A stretch of 64,000 nucleotides of DNA from Echinarachnius parma (Eukaryota; Echinodermata; Echinoidea; Clypeasteroida; Echinarachniidae): positions 62,001 to 126,000 of the forward strand of contig JBAMJV010003285.1 of NCBI GenBank assembly GCA_037951105.1. The letters run 5' to 3'. Shown here piece after piece: positions 12,701 through 23,048 of the stretch (position 1 is the stretch's first letter; each line of letters begins with the position of its first letter). The notes under the pieces were generated by a model. That model was given only the letters and a program-made list of their open reading frames with translations, was not told the DNA's origin and made no database searches. Both the position numbers and the translations under genes were made by a program.

Positions 12701-15700
12701 CTTTATCAGGTATATATTTGAAATAATATCTTTTCGGCAATGTGTAGATCATTGTAAAAGACCCAATTGTTTTTATAATATTCTTACACATCGTTAAGTG
12801 GACATTACATATAGGAAACTTGATCATGTAAAAAGGTTAATATGTTCTATGATTTCTTACATGTCTTTTTTATTGCCATTAACACTCCCTGTTATTTCTT
12901 TTCTGTAGACTAATATGAGAGCCGAGCGTGCTGAAGATAACGTCAAGGCCCTTTCAAATCAAGTAGCCGCTATGGAAGGTAAGAAAACATTAATACATTA
13001 TGTTTTCGGGTTGTCCGTCCGTCCCGTTTTCGTTCTCGCGATATCTCAAGAACCGGTGACGGATCAATTTAAAACTTAGTATGAGTGTACATATTGGGGC
13101 GACAATGATCTGATTAGATTTTGGGGGTCATGAGGTCAAAGGTCAAGGTCACAGGGTGTAATATATATGCACAAATAACTTGTAATGGCAAAATCTCAAG
13201 AACCGAATGTCAAATTTCAATCAATATTGGAATGTGAATGTATCTTAGGCTATGGTCACAACTGAGAGCGGTGACCGACCGATTTGTAGCCTGCTCGGTC
13301 GCCGATGGAATTTAGGCATCGCCCAATGATTTTTGGAGAAGTCAAGAGACTGTAGAGCCCCAGCGATGCCTGGGCGGTGCCCTGTCGATTTCCCGTCGGT
13401 CGCCGGTCATTTTTAGGTCAAAACTGGGCGAAATCGGGGAGCTTCTCCGCGTGTCGTCCCGGCAGTGACCGACTGATGACCCACCGATTCCCGGGCGGTT
13501 TCATACCGGCCACTGGCTGATTTTTAAGAAATCTTCCGGCGGCCGGCCGGTGATCGGCGGGGCATCTGCGGGTGTCCTGTAGGCGTACCGGCGGCGGCCC
13601 GCCAAAGGTCAAGGTCACAGGACTCAATATACATGCAAAAATAGCTTGTAATGGCAAAATCTTAAGAATTGAATGTCAGATTTCAATCAAACTTGGGTAC
13701 CTGAATGTATCTTAGGGAGCCAATAAAGCCATACAATTTTGGGGTCATGAGGTCAAAAGTCAAGGTCATATGACTCTATATACATATGCCGGCCTCGGGT
13801 GCAACCTCTGCACTCCTATCCGGTAGCTAACCGTACGACAAAAAGAAGTAAACTTGAAGACCACAGAGTTGAACAGTTGTACTCTTTTATTCAAGAACTA
13901 CTTCAACATCTTGACGCAGAAAGCGTTGAAACGGGTGTCGTACATATGGTAAAACTGTAAGATACAAAGTAATAAGATACAAAGTAATAACAACGTATCT
14001 GTCATACGTGCGCATGAGTCGAGATAAAAACAATCTTGTCAAACATTTATCAAGAATCTAATTACTCAGGTTTTAGTCATAAAAACCGTAATCTATGCAA
14101 GTATATAACACACAAACATTTCATAATGAGCCCTATCATATTTACTAAGTGTAGCCAATTCACCATTAAAAACGCAAATTCAGTATTTATACAATAATAC
14201 TTGAGTTGCAGTTTACAAACTGAATCGATAGTTTATATCTATACAAAGTCTAACCATTTTAATGGTTTTCAACTCAACATCCAAGTATACAGTTGCAAAT
14301 TTGGCGCCACTGGCCTTCCATACGTGCCTATTCTTAAATTATACAGATTCTGGCACAGGCGGCCAGCCATACTTTCCTACGATGAAATGAGACAGGATTT
14401 AGCAGGAATGTCGTATCAAATTCCTTAACCAGACATGGCATAAAACATTATTTCAACACAAACACACATTATCACATTTAAACAAATCTTTCTCATATAC
14501 ATATCTAAATGCACTTACAGACTTGTGAACTCCCAAGCTATCCTTCCATCCACACATGGATCTCTGTCACTTGTATCCCGCAGAACTACAGAAGCAATGC
14601 AATGAAATACGACCGTATAAGCAAGTACAATTATAATGAATAATGGCAATGCTGTGCCCATAACTCCGAGTATCTGCGATTTCACTAATCCCCATTTTTC
14701 ATACAAAATCCATCCAAGGAGCTGCCCTTTTGTGACTGTAATTATACTTTCAAATGAATCTACAAATAAATGCACCTTCAAAATAGGTGCGAACCAGACA
14801 CTTTTGCGTTTGGCACGACACTGCAATTTGTCTACCAATTACAATCCAGAAGCACTAAAGAACCTCAATAACTTGTCCTTCTTAAAGTTAAACGAAATGT
14901 CATACAACGTGAAATACAGATAGTAAGCTATGCATTTATCATTATTTAACTACGTTGACCAACCAAATAAATTGTATGGGCTATAATTAAGAATGCCGGA
15001 ACTAATGGATTCAACACACATTGTGCGGTGTAATCTATTTATACGCAATGTAATATACGTCGCACCACTTATAAAACTTTCTTCTTTCACATGAATAAAA
15101 ACTAATTAAATTCTCTTTTAACTACGAATTATCATGAAATTAGGAACTTTAAACTTACGAAGAACCATCACGATGTGCCACTCCATTCCAATCTTCTGAG
15201 AGGCCAACAACGGTCTACTAACATCAAATTTATTAACGATTTACGGCATTAGAAAGTTGATGATCGTACAGTCGCGTCGAGCCGCCATGCTTGTTGCTAT
15301 GCACCCTTTCCCGTTATGGCAGGCCAACAAGAACAAAATGCGTATGGCAGCACAATACATGCTTAAATAGCTTGTATTATAATGGCAAAATCTCAAGGAC
15401 TGAATCTCAGATTTCAATCAAACTTGGTACCTGAATCATATTAGGGGACTGATGCAGCCATACAATTTTGGGGTCATGAGGTCAATGTTCAAGGTCACAG
15501 AATTCATAGATGCGAAATAGCTTGTAATTGTAAAAACTCAAGAAATTAATGTCAGATTTCAATCACACTTGGTACCTGAATGTATCTTATGGAGCCAATG
15601 TAGCATTGCAATCTTTGGTTCATGAGGTCAAAGGTCAAGGTCACAGAACTCATACATGTATATGCCAAAATAGCTGGTAATTGTGATATCTCAAGATCTG

Positions 15701-16675
15701 GTTGATGAATTACCATCAAAATTGAGTTTACAATACTTATTAATTTAGTGGATGTTAATTTTGGCTTGATAATTGCGTGATAGCGGAGGCATAATTTTTG
15801 ACTGCGCGCAGTTGAAGATCCATCTAGTTCTTAAATGTTTGACATTTTTAGTTTTGACAAATGTTTTTGTGTGCTTTTGTAAATATCAAGGTCTTCTCTT
15901 GCATTTTGGAGGCTGTGTCATTCTCTGCCTCTTTGAACTTCATTGTGCACTTCTTGGAATCTGTTATCAGTTGTAGAAATCAAATGTGGAATAAATTCAA
16001 TTCAATTTAATTCAAATGTCATTGTTACTGGATACATTAACGAATAATACAAATTCAATCTTTTATAACAAATTGAATTAATTTGTATACACTTGCATTT
16101 TTACAAATAATCTTAAAAGCATAGCATCTTCTTTGGCTGTGCTTATCTTTCATTGTCAATTCAGATAAGAACATCTATTAAAGGGACTTAGTAACATTGT
16201 CCAAATCCTCAAAATAAATTTTTCATTCTAGCGGTTCCCTCATACCTTGTTTTATTCGTATTAACAATAAAATCATGGGACAGGTTTTGGTTTTTCAAAT
16301 TTCCCTTTCGTTACAAAGATATGTACGATCGAAGTATTCAGATAAGAAAAACTCTGGGCGAGTTTTGTTCTGTGTACAAAGTGAGTGCAGGGAGTTATTG
16401 AATATCACTTTGCATTTTCGCTCATTACTTGGCCATGCAATGTCCATTTGGCTTGAAATTTTCACACAATACCCTGTGGACATATGAGATAACAATAATA
16501 TACATTGCATCAACCATTCATCATTTTTGCACATGTAAACAAAGTTACTATATCCCTTTAATGTTGGTTTCATAAAATTTCTCTCTCAACAGATGAGCTA
16601 GACACTTGGAATGAGAAGGTCCGGAGCGCACAGGGCGAACTGGAGCAGATCTACTCGGAGATCAACGAGATCTAG
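1104..16675 (+). CDS. TPM: Tropomyosin, short (low-molecular-weight type) isoform, 8 coding exons, 244 aa
   Basis: Coding segments: 1104-1223, 2299-2432, 6351-6396, 9401-9472, 10683-10753, 11437-11575, 12909-12978 and 16593-16675. Phases agree throughout and give 244 aa plus TAG. Tropomyosin is a parallel coiled-coil dimer that polymerises along actin and controls myosin and cofilin access. The protein is almost all charged heptad sequence. Its C-terminus starts DELDTWNEKVRSAQGELEQ, lining up with the tropomyosin end DELYAQKLKYKAISEELD. Downstream of the first exon it has exactly 204 codons, the number in the common part of vertebrate tropomyosins (exons 3-9). The 40-codon first exon resembles vertebrate exon 1b, which starts short isoforms from an internal promoter, so long-isoform exons 1a and 2 may lie left of the window. 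The sequence is quite divergent, so it may be a tropomyosin paralogue. Family assignment is strong; isoform naming is inference. Confidence 0.9.
1350..1508. repeat. Foldback MITE, family with 54392-54536
   Basis: Ends agaaagagatacaatcgatt and tgattgtatttctttctgca are inverted copies. The copy at 54392-54536 has the same ends. Confidence 0.75.
2029..2162. repeat. Paired poly-G and poly-C runs
   Basis: G runs at 2029-2038 and 2111-2127 are followed by a C run at 2147-2162. The last two could pair or adopt G-quadruplex structure. Similar runs occur at 2739, 6730, 8176, 32157, 45226, 54936 and 63396. Confidence 0.9.
2299..2432 (+). CDS. TPM: Tropomyosin exon 3 equivalent
   Basis: 134 nt, the same length as vertebrate exon 3. 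It encodes AEQMVKELNSRLQVLDD onward, matching the AEADVASLNRRIQLVEEE region. The acceptor is TTGTAG and the donor GTGAAT, ending with two bases of a split Arg codon. Confidence 0.9.
2575..2690 (+). pseudogene. Relic tandem copy of the tropomyosin exon 3 end
   Basis: The stretch GCCATGATCGCTGAGATCGA through the donor and about 60 bases of intron repeats 2388-2500 nearly exactly, with a small insertion (GAAG) before the donor. No acceptor is present. Confidence 0.85.
2929..3572. repeat. Foldback element, long inverted ends
   Basis: Starts aagcctgggtcggaac and ends ttccgacatgactcaggctt. The subterminal parts (ccggaatccgtccgg, ccggattccgaccgg) are also inverted. Confidence 0.75.
3715..4266 (+). 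mobile_element. Helitron-like non-autonomous element, copy 1
   Basis: Begins TATGCCTCTGCAACGAAG with a short hairpin (cggaggc), then a CCGT run and about 120-150 base units with the nuclear-receptor-like motif. It ends in the gtcgaagatccatcta tail, cut by the next element. Confidence 0.7.
4267..6300. mobile_element. TA-flanked DNA transposon relic, about 2.0 kb
   Basis: Terminal inverted repeats CCGTAAAACTCTGTGTAT and ATACACGGAGTTTTACGG are flanked by TA on both sides (4265-4266, 6301-6302). No transposase frame survives. Its left end plus the preceding repeat tail is repeated inside at 5680-5822. Confidence 0.7.
6351..6396 (+). CDS. TPM: Tropomyosin exon 4, first part
   Basis: 46 nt between TTTTTACAG and GTGAGT, encoding FNRVLESRGSKNDDK. 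It corresponds to the GMKVIESRAQKDEEK region of vertebrate exon 4. Together with the next exon it totals 118 nt, the vertebrate exon 4 length. Confidence 0.85.
6845..7190. repeat. TTAA-type MITE, interrupted; fragment also at 7732-7900
   Basis: The end gttactagatccctttaat and internal ggacatatga block match the family at 16180-16562 and 28055-28436. A palindrome of ggtaccccggggtacc units is nested inside. Confidence 0.6.
8503..8620. repeat. Compound simple repeat, C run, CA and CAC
   Basis: A C run, then CA/CACG dinucleotides, then CAC trinucleotides. Confidence 0.95.
8689..9233. mobile_element. Tc1/mariner-type foldback MITE, copy 1
   Basis: Two roughly 270-base inverted arms starting gggtggcccaacaaaaacgg, ending ggggccaccctgtat. 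Related to 23049-23600 and 60923-61438. Confidence 0.82.
9401..9472 (+). CDS. TPM: Tropomyosin exon 4, second part
   Basis: 72 nt (24 codons), phase 0 to 0, acceptor TGTGTAG, donor GTGAGT. It encodes LTELLRVVTRQTEDIDKLD and five more residues of the coiled coil. Confidence 0.85.
9690..9850. repeat. TTA trinucleotide microsatellite
   Basis: About 160 bases of imperfect ATT/TTA repeats in a tropomyosin intron. Confidence 0.95.
10229..10650. repeat. Old copy of the AGGGTACCACC MITE family
   Basis: aaagggaactaccaccca at one end and tggtggtcccctttaa at the other. The middle (cgcacttgcaaatg, gataacacaaacctttgcaaa types) matches 18749-19161 and 27338-27773. Confidence 0.7.
10683..10753 (+). CDS. 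TPM: Tropomyosin exon 5 equivalent
   Basis: 71 nt, exactly the vertebrate exon 5 length, encoding LQERTRDVENALEDAEEKE and on to a split codon. The acceptor is CTTAACAG and the donor GTAGTG. Confidence 0.87.
11008..11330. repeat. Foldback element, family with 47244-47565
   Basis: Inverted arms of about 120 bases: ataatatcgctagtgatatt ... aatatcactagcgatattat, each carrying gatcacgacgtttcgt or its inverse. The 47 kb copy has the same arms. Confidence 0.85.
11437..11575 (+). CDS. TPM: Tropomyosin exons 6 and 7 as one exon
   Basis: 139 nt, equal to vertebrate exon 6 (76) plus exon 7 (63). It encodes SIVEEHTEELYQLRNSVTS through DLSEELKE. The acceptor is TTCCACAG and the donor GTGGGT, phase 0 at the end. 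Confidence 0.9.
11866..12710. repeat. Minisatellite of about 56-base units, two blocks
   Basis: Units such as gcgttgaatagcgccagact, ttccaatggtctatgcaaag recur about three times at 11866-11985 and about six times at 12412-12710. About 425 bases of other sequence lie between. Confidence 0.88.
12909..12978 (+). CDS. TPM: Tropomyosin exon 8 equivalent
   Basis: 70 nt, the vertebrate exon 8 length. It encodes TNMRAERAEDNVKALSNQV and on to AAME, parallel to the AETRAEFAERSVTKLEK region. The donor is GTAAGA. Confidence 0.9.
12990..15835 (+). mobile_element. Helitron-like element, copy 2, with two insertions
   Basis: The 5' part begins in attatgttttcgggttgtcc (terminal hairpin lost) and the 3' end is cgaagatccatctag followed by T. 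A GC-rich insert (about 13252-13600) and a 1.56 kb insert (about 13790-15350, the nested antisense unit) interrupt it. Confidence 0.75.
13870..15310 (-). CDS. Possible nested antisense gene, 3 exons, 127 aa, unknown function
   Basis: On the minus strand, ATG at 15186 opens segments 15186-15159, 14831-14519 and 14376-14334. Their junctions are GTAAGT/GGTAG and GTAAGT/TCGTAG, and the phases fit to give 127 codons and TAA. A minus-strand AATAAA lies at 13891-13886, 440 bases past the stop. The predicted protein has a basic N-terminal part (KLQCRAKRKS, residues 11-20), one strong hydrophobic helix (about residues 65-93, core LPLFIIIVLAYTVVF) and a Cys-containing tail, which suggests a single-pass membrane protein. 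I do not recognise the family. A 15-codon upstream ORF starts in a good context at 15288. The unit lies inside a broken Helitron-like repeat, within the last tropomyosin intron. It could be chance splice sites in mobile DNA. Confidence 0.35.
16180..16562. repeat. TTAA-flanked MITE
   Basis: TTAA-AGGGACTTAGTAAC at the left and GTTACTATATCCCT-TTAA at the right. An inverse-orientation relative is at 28055-28436. Confidence 0.75.
16593..16675 (+). CDS. TPM: Tropomyosin terminal coding exon (exon 9 equivalent)
   Basis: Acceptor TCTCTCAACAG, then DELDTWNEKVRSAQGELEQ, then IYSEINEI and TAG. The 27 codons match the length of the vertebrate C-terminal exon, which forms the head-to-tail overlap with the next dimer and contacts troponin T in muscle forms. 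Confidence 0.9.
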
Positions 16676-18150
16676 ACGAAACGTGCCAATCGATCCAAAT
16701 GTCTGTAGATTCAAGCGTCTCTTCCTTCCTGTAACTCGGCACAACAATTTTTATATGGTTTCTCCGAGTCTTTGTGTCATTGCTATTGTCCTCTAAAAAA
16801 TAGGGGAGGTTCCTTTAAAATATACAAAGTCATAATCAACAAGCTGTTCTATATTATTTCCTGCATAATGTTATCTTTGGAAGATCCTGGAGGACTAAAC
16901 TAAGGGTTTGAGACTGCATAAATATGTAGAACAACAAAATATTATACCTTTTTTACATGATTGATTTTGCTTCATGCACTGCAAATCGCTTGCTTGTATC
17001 AGGCAAAATATTTGACATGATTGCTACTACTGAGTTGGTAGGACATGAATTTGAAATTTTGAATATCAATGAGCAAGGCTTGGGATATGTAGGAAATTAT
17101 ATTTCAATTATTATTTTTATTCGATTTGATTTTAATAAGTTATCAACAGATTACCGACGTCTGTATCATGTATGAAGGCAATCTTCCCTGTCATAGCATT
17201 TGATCATATTTCAAGGAAGATATGCATAGATAATATTTGTGTGAAAGATAATCATTTACTTATTGGAAGGTGTTGCTTGTAAATTATGTATTTTGTAATC
17301 AATACTGCCATTTGTTTGTAGTCTAGCAATCATTTTTATCACTCAATCATGTATTTTAAGTACATTTATGCATGAAATGTTTTAAAAGTTGGATTAGAAT
17401 TCTTATTTGATACGTTCACACTATAAAGCATAGTTGATATTTAAAGAGCTAATGTTTTTCTTTACAATGCGTTTTAGAATGTAATGATAGTAAATACATT
17501 TATTTACAGGGTCCATGCTCACAATCTGTTTTACTTCAGTCTTAAATTGCAGTAACAGTTTAATAGGTGACTCTTATTTCCAAAAATTCAGCTTATTTAA
17601 GATACTGCCTATTATGGACAACATTTGAGTGGAAGTGATTATATTACAAATTGCTTCTGTTAAAAATGTAATATTTGATTCTGTAAAAAACTGCTACCTT
17701 TACAAATGTACTATTTTATTCATAAACCAAGCATAATGCTTCTAACAGCAGTACCTAATGCTTTGTGAAACTTGTAAAAAAAATAGCTTGTAAGTCTGTG
17801 AATGTTGGACATTGGTAGAGGTTGTGATGATTGTGTTGATTATTATATAATAATAATGATGAGAATTTAATTATGAAGTCACTTTTGATTAGGCGATACT
17901 GCTGTAATATATATGTAGAACAGTACAAATTATAGTCTATAATTTAGATACTTTTATGTTTGTAACTAATGATCTAGTACTTATTTTGATATTAGTAATG
18001 TCTTAAAGACATGCCAAATTATGTTTAACAATGTCCGTTGAAATTACCTTTTAATTTTTGGGTTGAACATAATTTGTATCTTCCTGTATGGTTTTAAACT
18101 GATACAATTATGCTTGATGTGAACAAATAAAAAGCTGCCGTGTATGCAAA
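16676..18150 (+). other. TPM: Probable tropomyosin 3' UTR
   Basis: AT-rich, non-coding sequence with no recognised repeat follows the stop codon. A canonical AATAAA at 18126-18131 with a T/GT-rich stretch after it is the best poly(A) candidate. The exact end is not shown by sequence. Confidence 0.45.
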
Positions 18151-18748
18151 TTTTGTATTATAGTTTGAAGGGAGTTTGCACTTTTAAGGGTCTATCTTTT
18201 ACATTCTTATTCATAGTAGTATATTTTTTCAAACTTCACTAATGGACAAATATGTTTATTGCAAATCTAATTGATTGTTAATATGTTATGTATGTTGTGT
18301 TGTAAATCTGTTAGTAAGCAAACTATTCATTCATGATACAAGCTGTCATTCATTTCTATCGGCTGCCATAGGCTCAAAATTCTAATTCTATCACCACTTT
18401 TGTCTTTTTATCAAAACGTAAATTTAACCAGTACTAATAATGAATCACAACGATGATTGCTTTTGTGATTTTTGTATACGTTATTTCTTTTTTCAATAGG
18501 TTTTCCAAGAACATTAGAAGATGATGTGAAATGTATGTGTTATACAGTGAAACCTCATTATCATTGGGATTAGCCAAATAACCTTGTTATAAGAAGGTTT
18601 TGTTGTATCAGAGCTCTTTACAACAAGGTTTCAATGTAATCAAATGAATCGTGCAAGTTAAGTGGATTGCATTCGTCGGATCAGGATGTTATATCCAATC
18701 CATGTTCTCTTTATTTTTAGAGTTGCTCTTTTAATAATTCCAGTTAGA

Positions 18749-19161
18749 GGGTACCACCACCCAAAAATAATATTCTTATTATAGAAAGGTACCATCTTTA
18801 GTATTCCATTCCTTCAACAAGTTCACAAAAATATGTTTTCAGAAAAAGAAAAAAAAATTGGAAAACGCATCACCATTCTCAACCATGCGTTCATGCGGTC
18901 TGAATTGCGTAGACTATATGCACTGCAGAGCGAATGAATCATCCGGGAATCTATTGACGTACGCGTGTAAGCATTGGCGCACTCGCAAATGCTTGGCCCG
19001 TATGGACCCAGGAAATAGCAGTGGTTCCGTAAGTGGTGGAAATTAATTGCTTTGTTTATGAATTACACAACCCTTTGCAAAATGTTGGGTATCTATTTGA
19101 TATCACAAAACGGTACCAAAACATATAATAATGTGTTGTCCTTTGCCTGGTGGTACCCTTT
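18749..19161 (+). repeat. MITE with AGGGTACCACC ends
   Basis: Ends agggtaccaccaccc and ggtggtaccctttaa; a minus-orientation copy is at 27338-27773 in a hexosaminidase intron. Confidence 0.8.
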
Positions 19162-20102
19162 AATTTGTTCCAGAATTCATTTAATTCCATTCTATCAGGT
19201 GTTGAAAGCTATTTGTTTGTTTTTGGTTTGCAGATGATCATTCCATCATTGATTTCCATTCTTTTTGCTACAAGATTCATGATTACTTGGTTACTGCAGT
19301 ATAACATACACCTAGCATATTCTTGCACATTCCAATTATATATTTAGCATTATTTCCATCTATTTCCTGATTTTGTTGTTCCACAATTTAGCTTTGAGTT
19401 TTCTCATGAAAACTGAAGAAACAAACATAGTATAATATTGTAGTATAATATGCAATGTGTTTTCCTTCTTGCATTCATGCATGCTTAAAACATGATGTTC
19501 AATAGTATATTGCATAAAATGAATTTAAATATAAAAAGCATGTATTCACTGGCTTTAATTCTACTGCCATACATTCAAAGGTGCATAAATTCAATAATGA
19601 AATTCCCAATTTATTCACATTCATCAACTTGATAAAACTTCAAGGTATATAATTATGAATAATCATATTATAATTTGTCAAGTATCCGAGATTAGTCCAC
19701 TTTGCTAAAAGCTACCTGTATTCAGTACAAGTATTTGGAATTATAATATCTCAAAAATTGTTACCCATGACGATATTCAAAATTGTTAGAGAGTTGCTTT
19801 GCCAAATAATATGTAATAAATTAAATAGTATGCAAGGTAATACTGATAAGGGTGAGTAAAGTATTAAGAACATGGATTTATCTAACATACTAGTATAAAG
19901 GGTCTTCTGATTGCTTTATATGTTATATATTTTGTCAAAATAATTATATTACAATGTTCTGTACTCTTTGCATAAGACAAACATACAATAAGTGACTATA
20001 GTCATTACAAACCTAATGTCGGGCTGGAAACATCAATTATAGAAATTGTTATTCTCTCTAGCCCTAGGAGTAGTGCTGTGAAAATAATTTTACAAGACAT
20101 TG

Positions 20103-20440
20103 GCCCGGATTCACAAAGCAGGTTTGTAGGAGGTTTGTACAAACCATGGTTTATCCATGGACTACATCTATGGAGTGCTGCTCGTATACTAGTAAAAACA
20201 GTTTATAGTTTCTAATGATATGACTGTTAGTGCTTGCTAACCAGCAAATTTCACCATGTGAGACAAACATTTATTTGGTGCATTTTTTTTTTTAATGTGT
20301 ACCATCAACATTGTTAACAAGTAAGGAGTTTACATTCTTTCTCCATCAGTTTACAAATGGCACTCCATAGATGTAGACCATGGATAAACCATGGTTTGTA
20401 CAAACCTCCTACAAACCTGCTTTGTGAATCTGGGCCATTA
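20103..20440. repeat. Foldback element with about 80-base inverted ends
   Basis: gattcacaaagcaggtttgt through catggactacatctatggag is repeated inverted at 20355-20435. Confidence 0.88.
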
Positions 20441-21198
20441 TGTATATCTACTCTCCCTTGTGTAACATGCATGTATGTAATGTTTCATATATTGGTGCTG
20501 TCTAGTGTATCCAAGCTAAATATTGTAGTAGCAAGTGAAAACATAAATAATTGAAGCTTTTCTTAGTACTTTCTGGCATAGATCTAGAGTCCTAGACACA
20601 TTTATTTTGCCTAGCTTATCATTATACAGCTATCCTTTTTTGTTTTTTGTATTTTCTAGATGATAACTAAATTTATAGAGAAATGTACTAAACTAGGCCT
20701 AATTTAGGTAGAGATATTTGTAATATTTAGAAGGTTGTGATATTATGCTATTGTAAATTTCCATCGGCTTGCATGATTATGATTATTAAATGATTCCATC
20801 TAGCTTTTAAAACTGTTACCTTTATATTGTGTCTTTTTCACTTTTTTATTAGTGTATATCTGGGTATTATGATCATGTATAGTGTGCGGTTTTGAGTTTG
20901 AGATGATGGAGTGATCAGATTAATATGTTTTAAATGTAATGCTCAACAGGGAATGCAACCTAGTCAGAAATAAAAGACTCTAAATGGGGTTTAATTTTAT
21001 AAATAGCATTTATAAGCATGACTTCCTAAACTACCCTTTTTTTAATGGAAAATTCATTTTAGATGGAAAATGCTCTATATGAATTCATTATTATTATTGT
21101 TATTCCAGTATACCAATTTCATTATTGAAACCAGTTGGGCGACTGGTTTCGACTAGTAGGCTACCAGTTGGCAGCTGTTTTCAACTTTGTTTTTTTTC

Positions 21199-21330
21199 AA
21201 GCTGATGATGATGATGATGATGATCGATGATCGATGATCGATGATCGATAATGATGATGGTGATGATGATGATGCTGATAATAATCATAGTTATAATTAT
21301 GATGCATGATGATGATAATAATACCAACAA
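21199..21330. repeat. GAT/GATC simple repeat
   Basis: A GAT run with an inner gatcgat block. Confidence 0.93.
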
Positions 21331-21559
21331 AATACATAGGCCTAATTGAATAACTAAATACTAGCTTCGATCATTGAGTTCAAAACCCCTCCATGCCCAG
21401 TCAGAAATAACAACATCTTAATTTATAAATTTTACTGTATACCACCATCTAGGTGGAAATTGTCAGTGAGAATCGGTACAAAAAATCCGTCGAAACGGAT
21501 TGATTTGGTTCAGGTTCACTCCACACCCCATCTACACCCGCCCCCTATTCGGGCCCCTC

Positions 21560-21714
21560 TTTTGATCTAGCGCGTCAGGTCACGTGAAGGTTTGCAACAA
21601 TCGGTCACATGATGCTCATTTGTATACACCTGTTCTAGCGGTTGAAGTGGCTACACAACTTCCGCGTTTCGTCTCTTGTTGGTTGATCGAGTGACGAGTT
21701 CAGACACAAATCAG
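21560..21714 (+). promoter_or_regulatory. HEXB: Probable hexosaminidase promoter and non-coding first exon with CLEAR-like E-boxes
   Basis: GTCACGTGAA at 21579-21588 matches nine of ten positions of the CLEAR element GTCACGTGAC, which TFEB/TFE3 bind at lysosomal genes. A second related site, GTCACATGAT, lies at 21604-21613. Both are about 100-135 bases before a good splice donor (CAG, then GTAAAA at 21715). That donor could end a non-coding exon splicing to the acceptors near 24.3-24.9 kb. The region is relatively GC/CpG rich compared with its surroundings. The transcription start is inferred. Confidence 0.5.
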
Positions 21715-23048
21715 GTAAAATACACCTTCGTAGGCTAGATTTCAATCTAATTTCTAGACATCCATCAAACTGGTACTCTTGTTGGCCGTTGGTCTTCTTT
21801 ATTTTCGAAAAATGTATACATTATATATTCGAACTTACGGAATAGTTATGCTTGGATGTTCGCAACATATAATCACTGCATTTCGCTGTTCATATACTCA
21901 TATACGGTTCTTCAGTTGGATGTGCACGGCGAAATTAACAAGTCACTTTGTTGCGAAACTGTTTCAAATATACGCTGTGCTACGGGCATATTATCGTGCT
22001 TAGTGTGTAATGATAGCTGGGGAATTGGCGCAAATAAGCCCAAATCCACGATTTATAATGGCTTTAAGTGTATAAGCAGGTATTGCAATATTATGCATTA
22101 ATCCATTATGTTTACTTTTTCTAGTCATGCATGTAAAACGCTGTTTTAATGAAAGCACTGACATTTGTGTTCGGGGAATATGTATCTATCTCTCTGTTTG
22201 CATGTGTTCTAAGTCTTAAACTTGTGAAATGAGAGAGAGAGAGATGATGATGTTTTGCAAAAATGCAGTGAGTTTCAATTGCTTTTGAAAAGACATTTGA
22301 AATCTAAAGAGTACCGGATTCCACATCTACAATGTATTGTAAATGGTCCTGGTAGGACCATTTACTGCCCAGAGTGGTAAAATCTATGGGACACAATTTG
22401 AACTACAAACAGAGAGAAAAGAACAGCCTATCTAAAGTCAACAAATCCATACCTAGATTTTATGATTTTATGATTGATTGTACAAAATTTCATTTTCAAA
22501 ATGATAAGTCATACTTACAAAAATCGTCATATAAGTTCCATTTGTTTCTCTTCCTGCTCGATGTCCCATCGTAAACAAAGATCGCCCGCAACGTGCGGAG
22601 GCCGCTTATTATTGTCCAAAACAAGCGCACTCGCGATGTGCAAGCATGCCCGCCGTATCCGATTTCGGATACGCCCGTGTCAGAATTCGGATACGGTGCC
22701 ACGCGTGGTGTGGGAAGCTTGCGGGAATTACATGACAGTCATCCAGATAGCAGCAACACTTCCGAGGAGAGCACTCCTCTCCTTTTTGATTTTCCAAAAC
22801 TGCAGATTTTTCCTTTTTTTCGACATTTGAAGAATAATTTGGATCATTTTGGTAAGTTCAAATAACACTTGTATCATTTTTAGGGCCAGTTATGATTGAT
22901 TTTGCTGAATCTAAGTTCAGAATTTTGCGTGAAAATTTGACAAACTTTTTCTGTACTGGCCCACATTGTTCCCGTACAGGGCAGCATAGCTCTGCTCCCT
23001 TGTGTGCCGGATTCCAAATTACACTTTGCTCACTACATATGAAGTATA

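Larger units (their letters stand above)
18151..21559. other. Intergenic region between tropomyosin and hexosaminidase
   Basis: No gene is visible. The stretch is AT-rich with a MITE (18749-19161), a foldback element (20103-20440) and a GAT-rich simple repeat (21199-21330). Open frames here are short and have no coding character. Confidence 0.6.

Noticed and set aside
22474..22865. Overlapping plus-strand open frames of 118 and 90 aa
   Set aside because: No homology, no splice support; the region is intronic with palindromic ccgatttcgg words.
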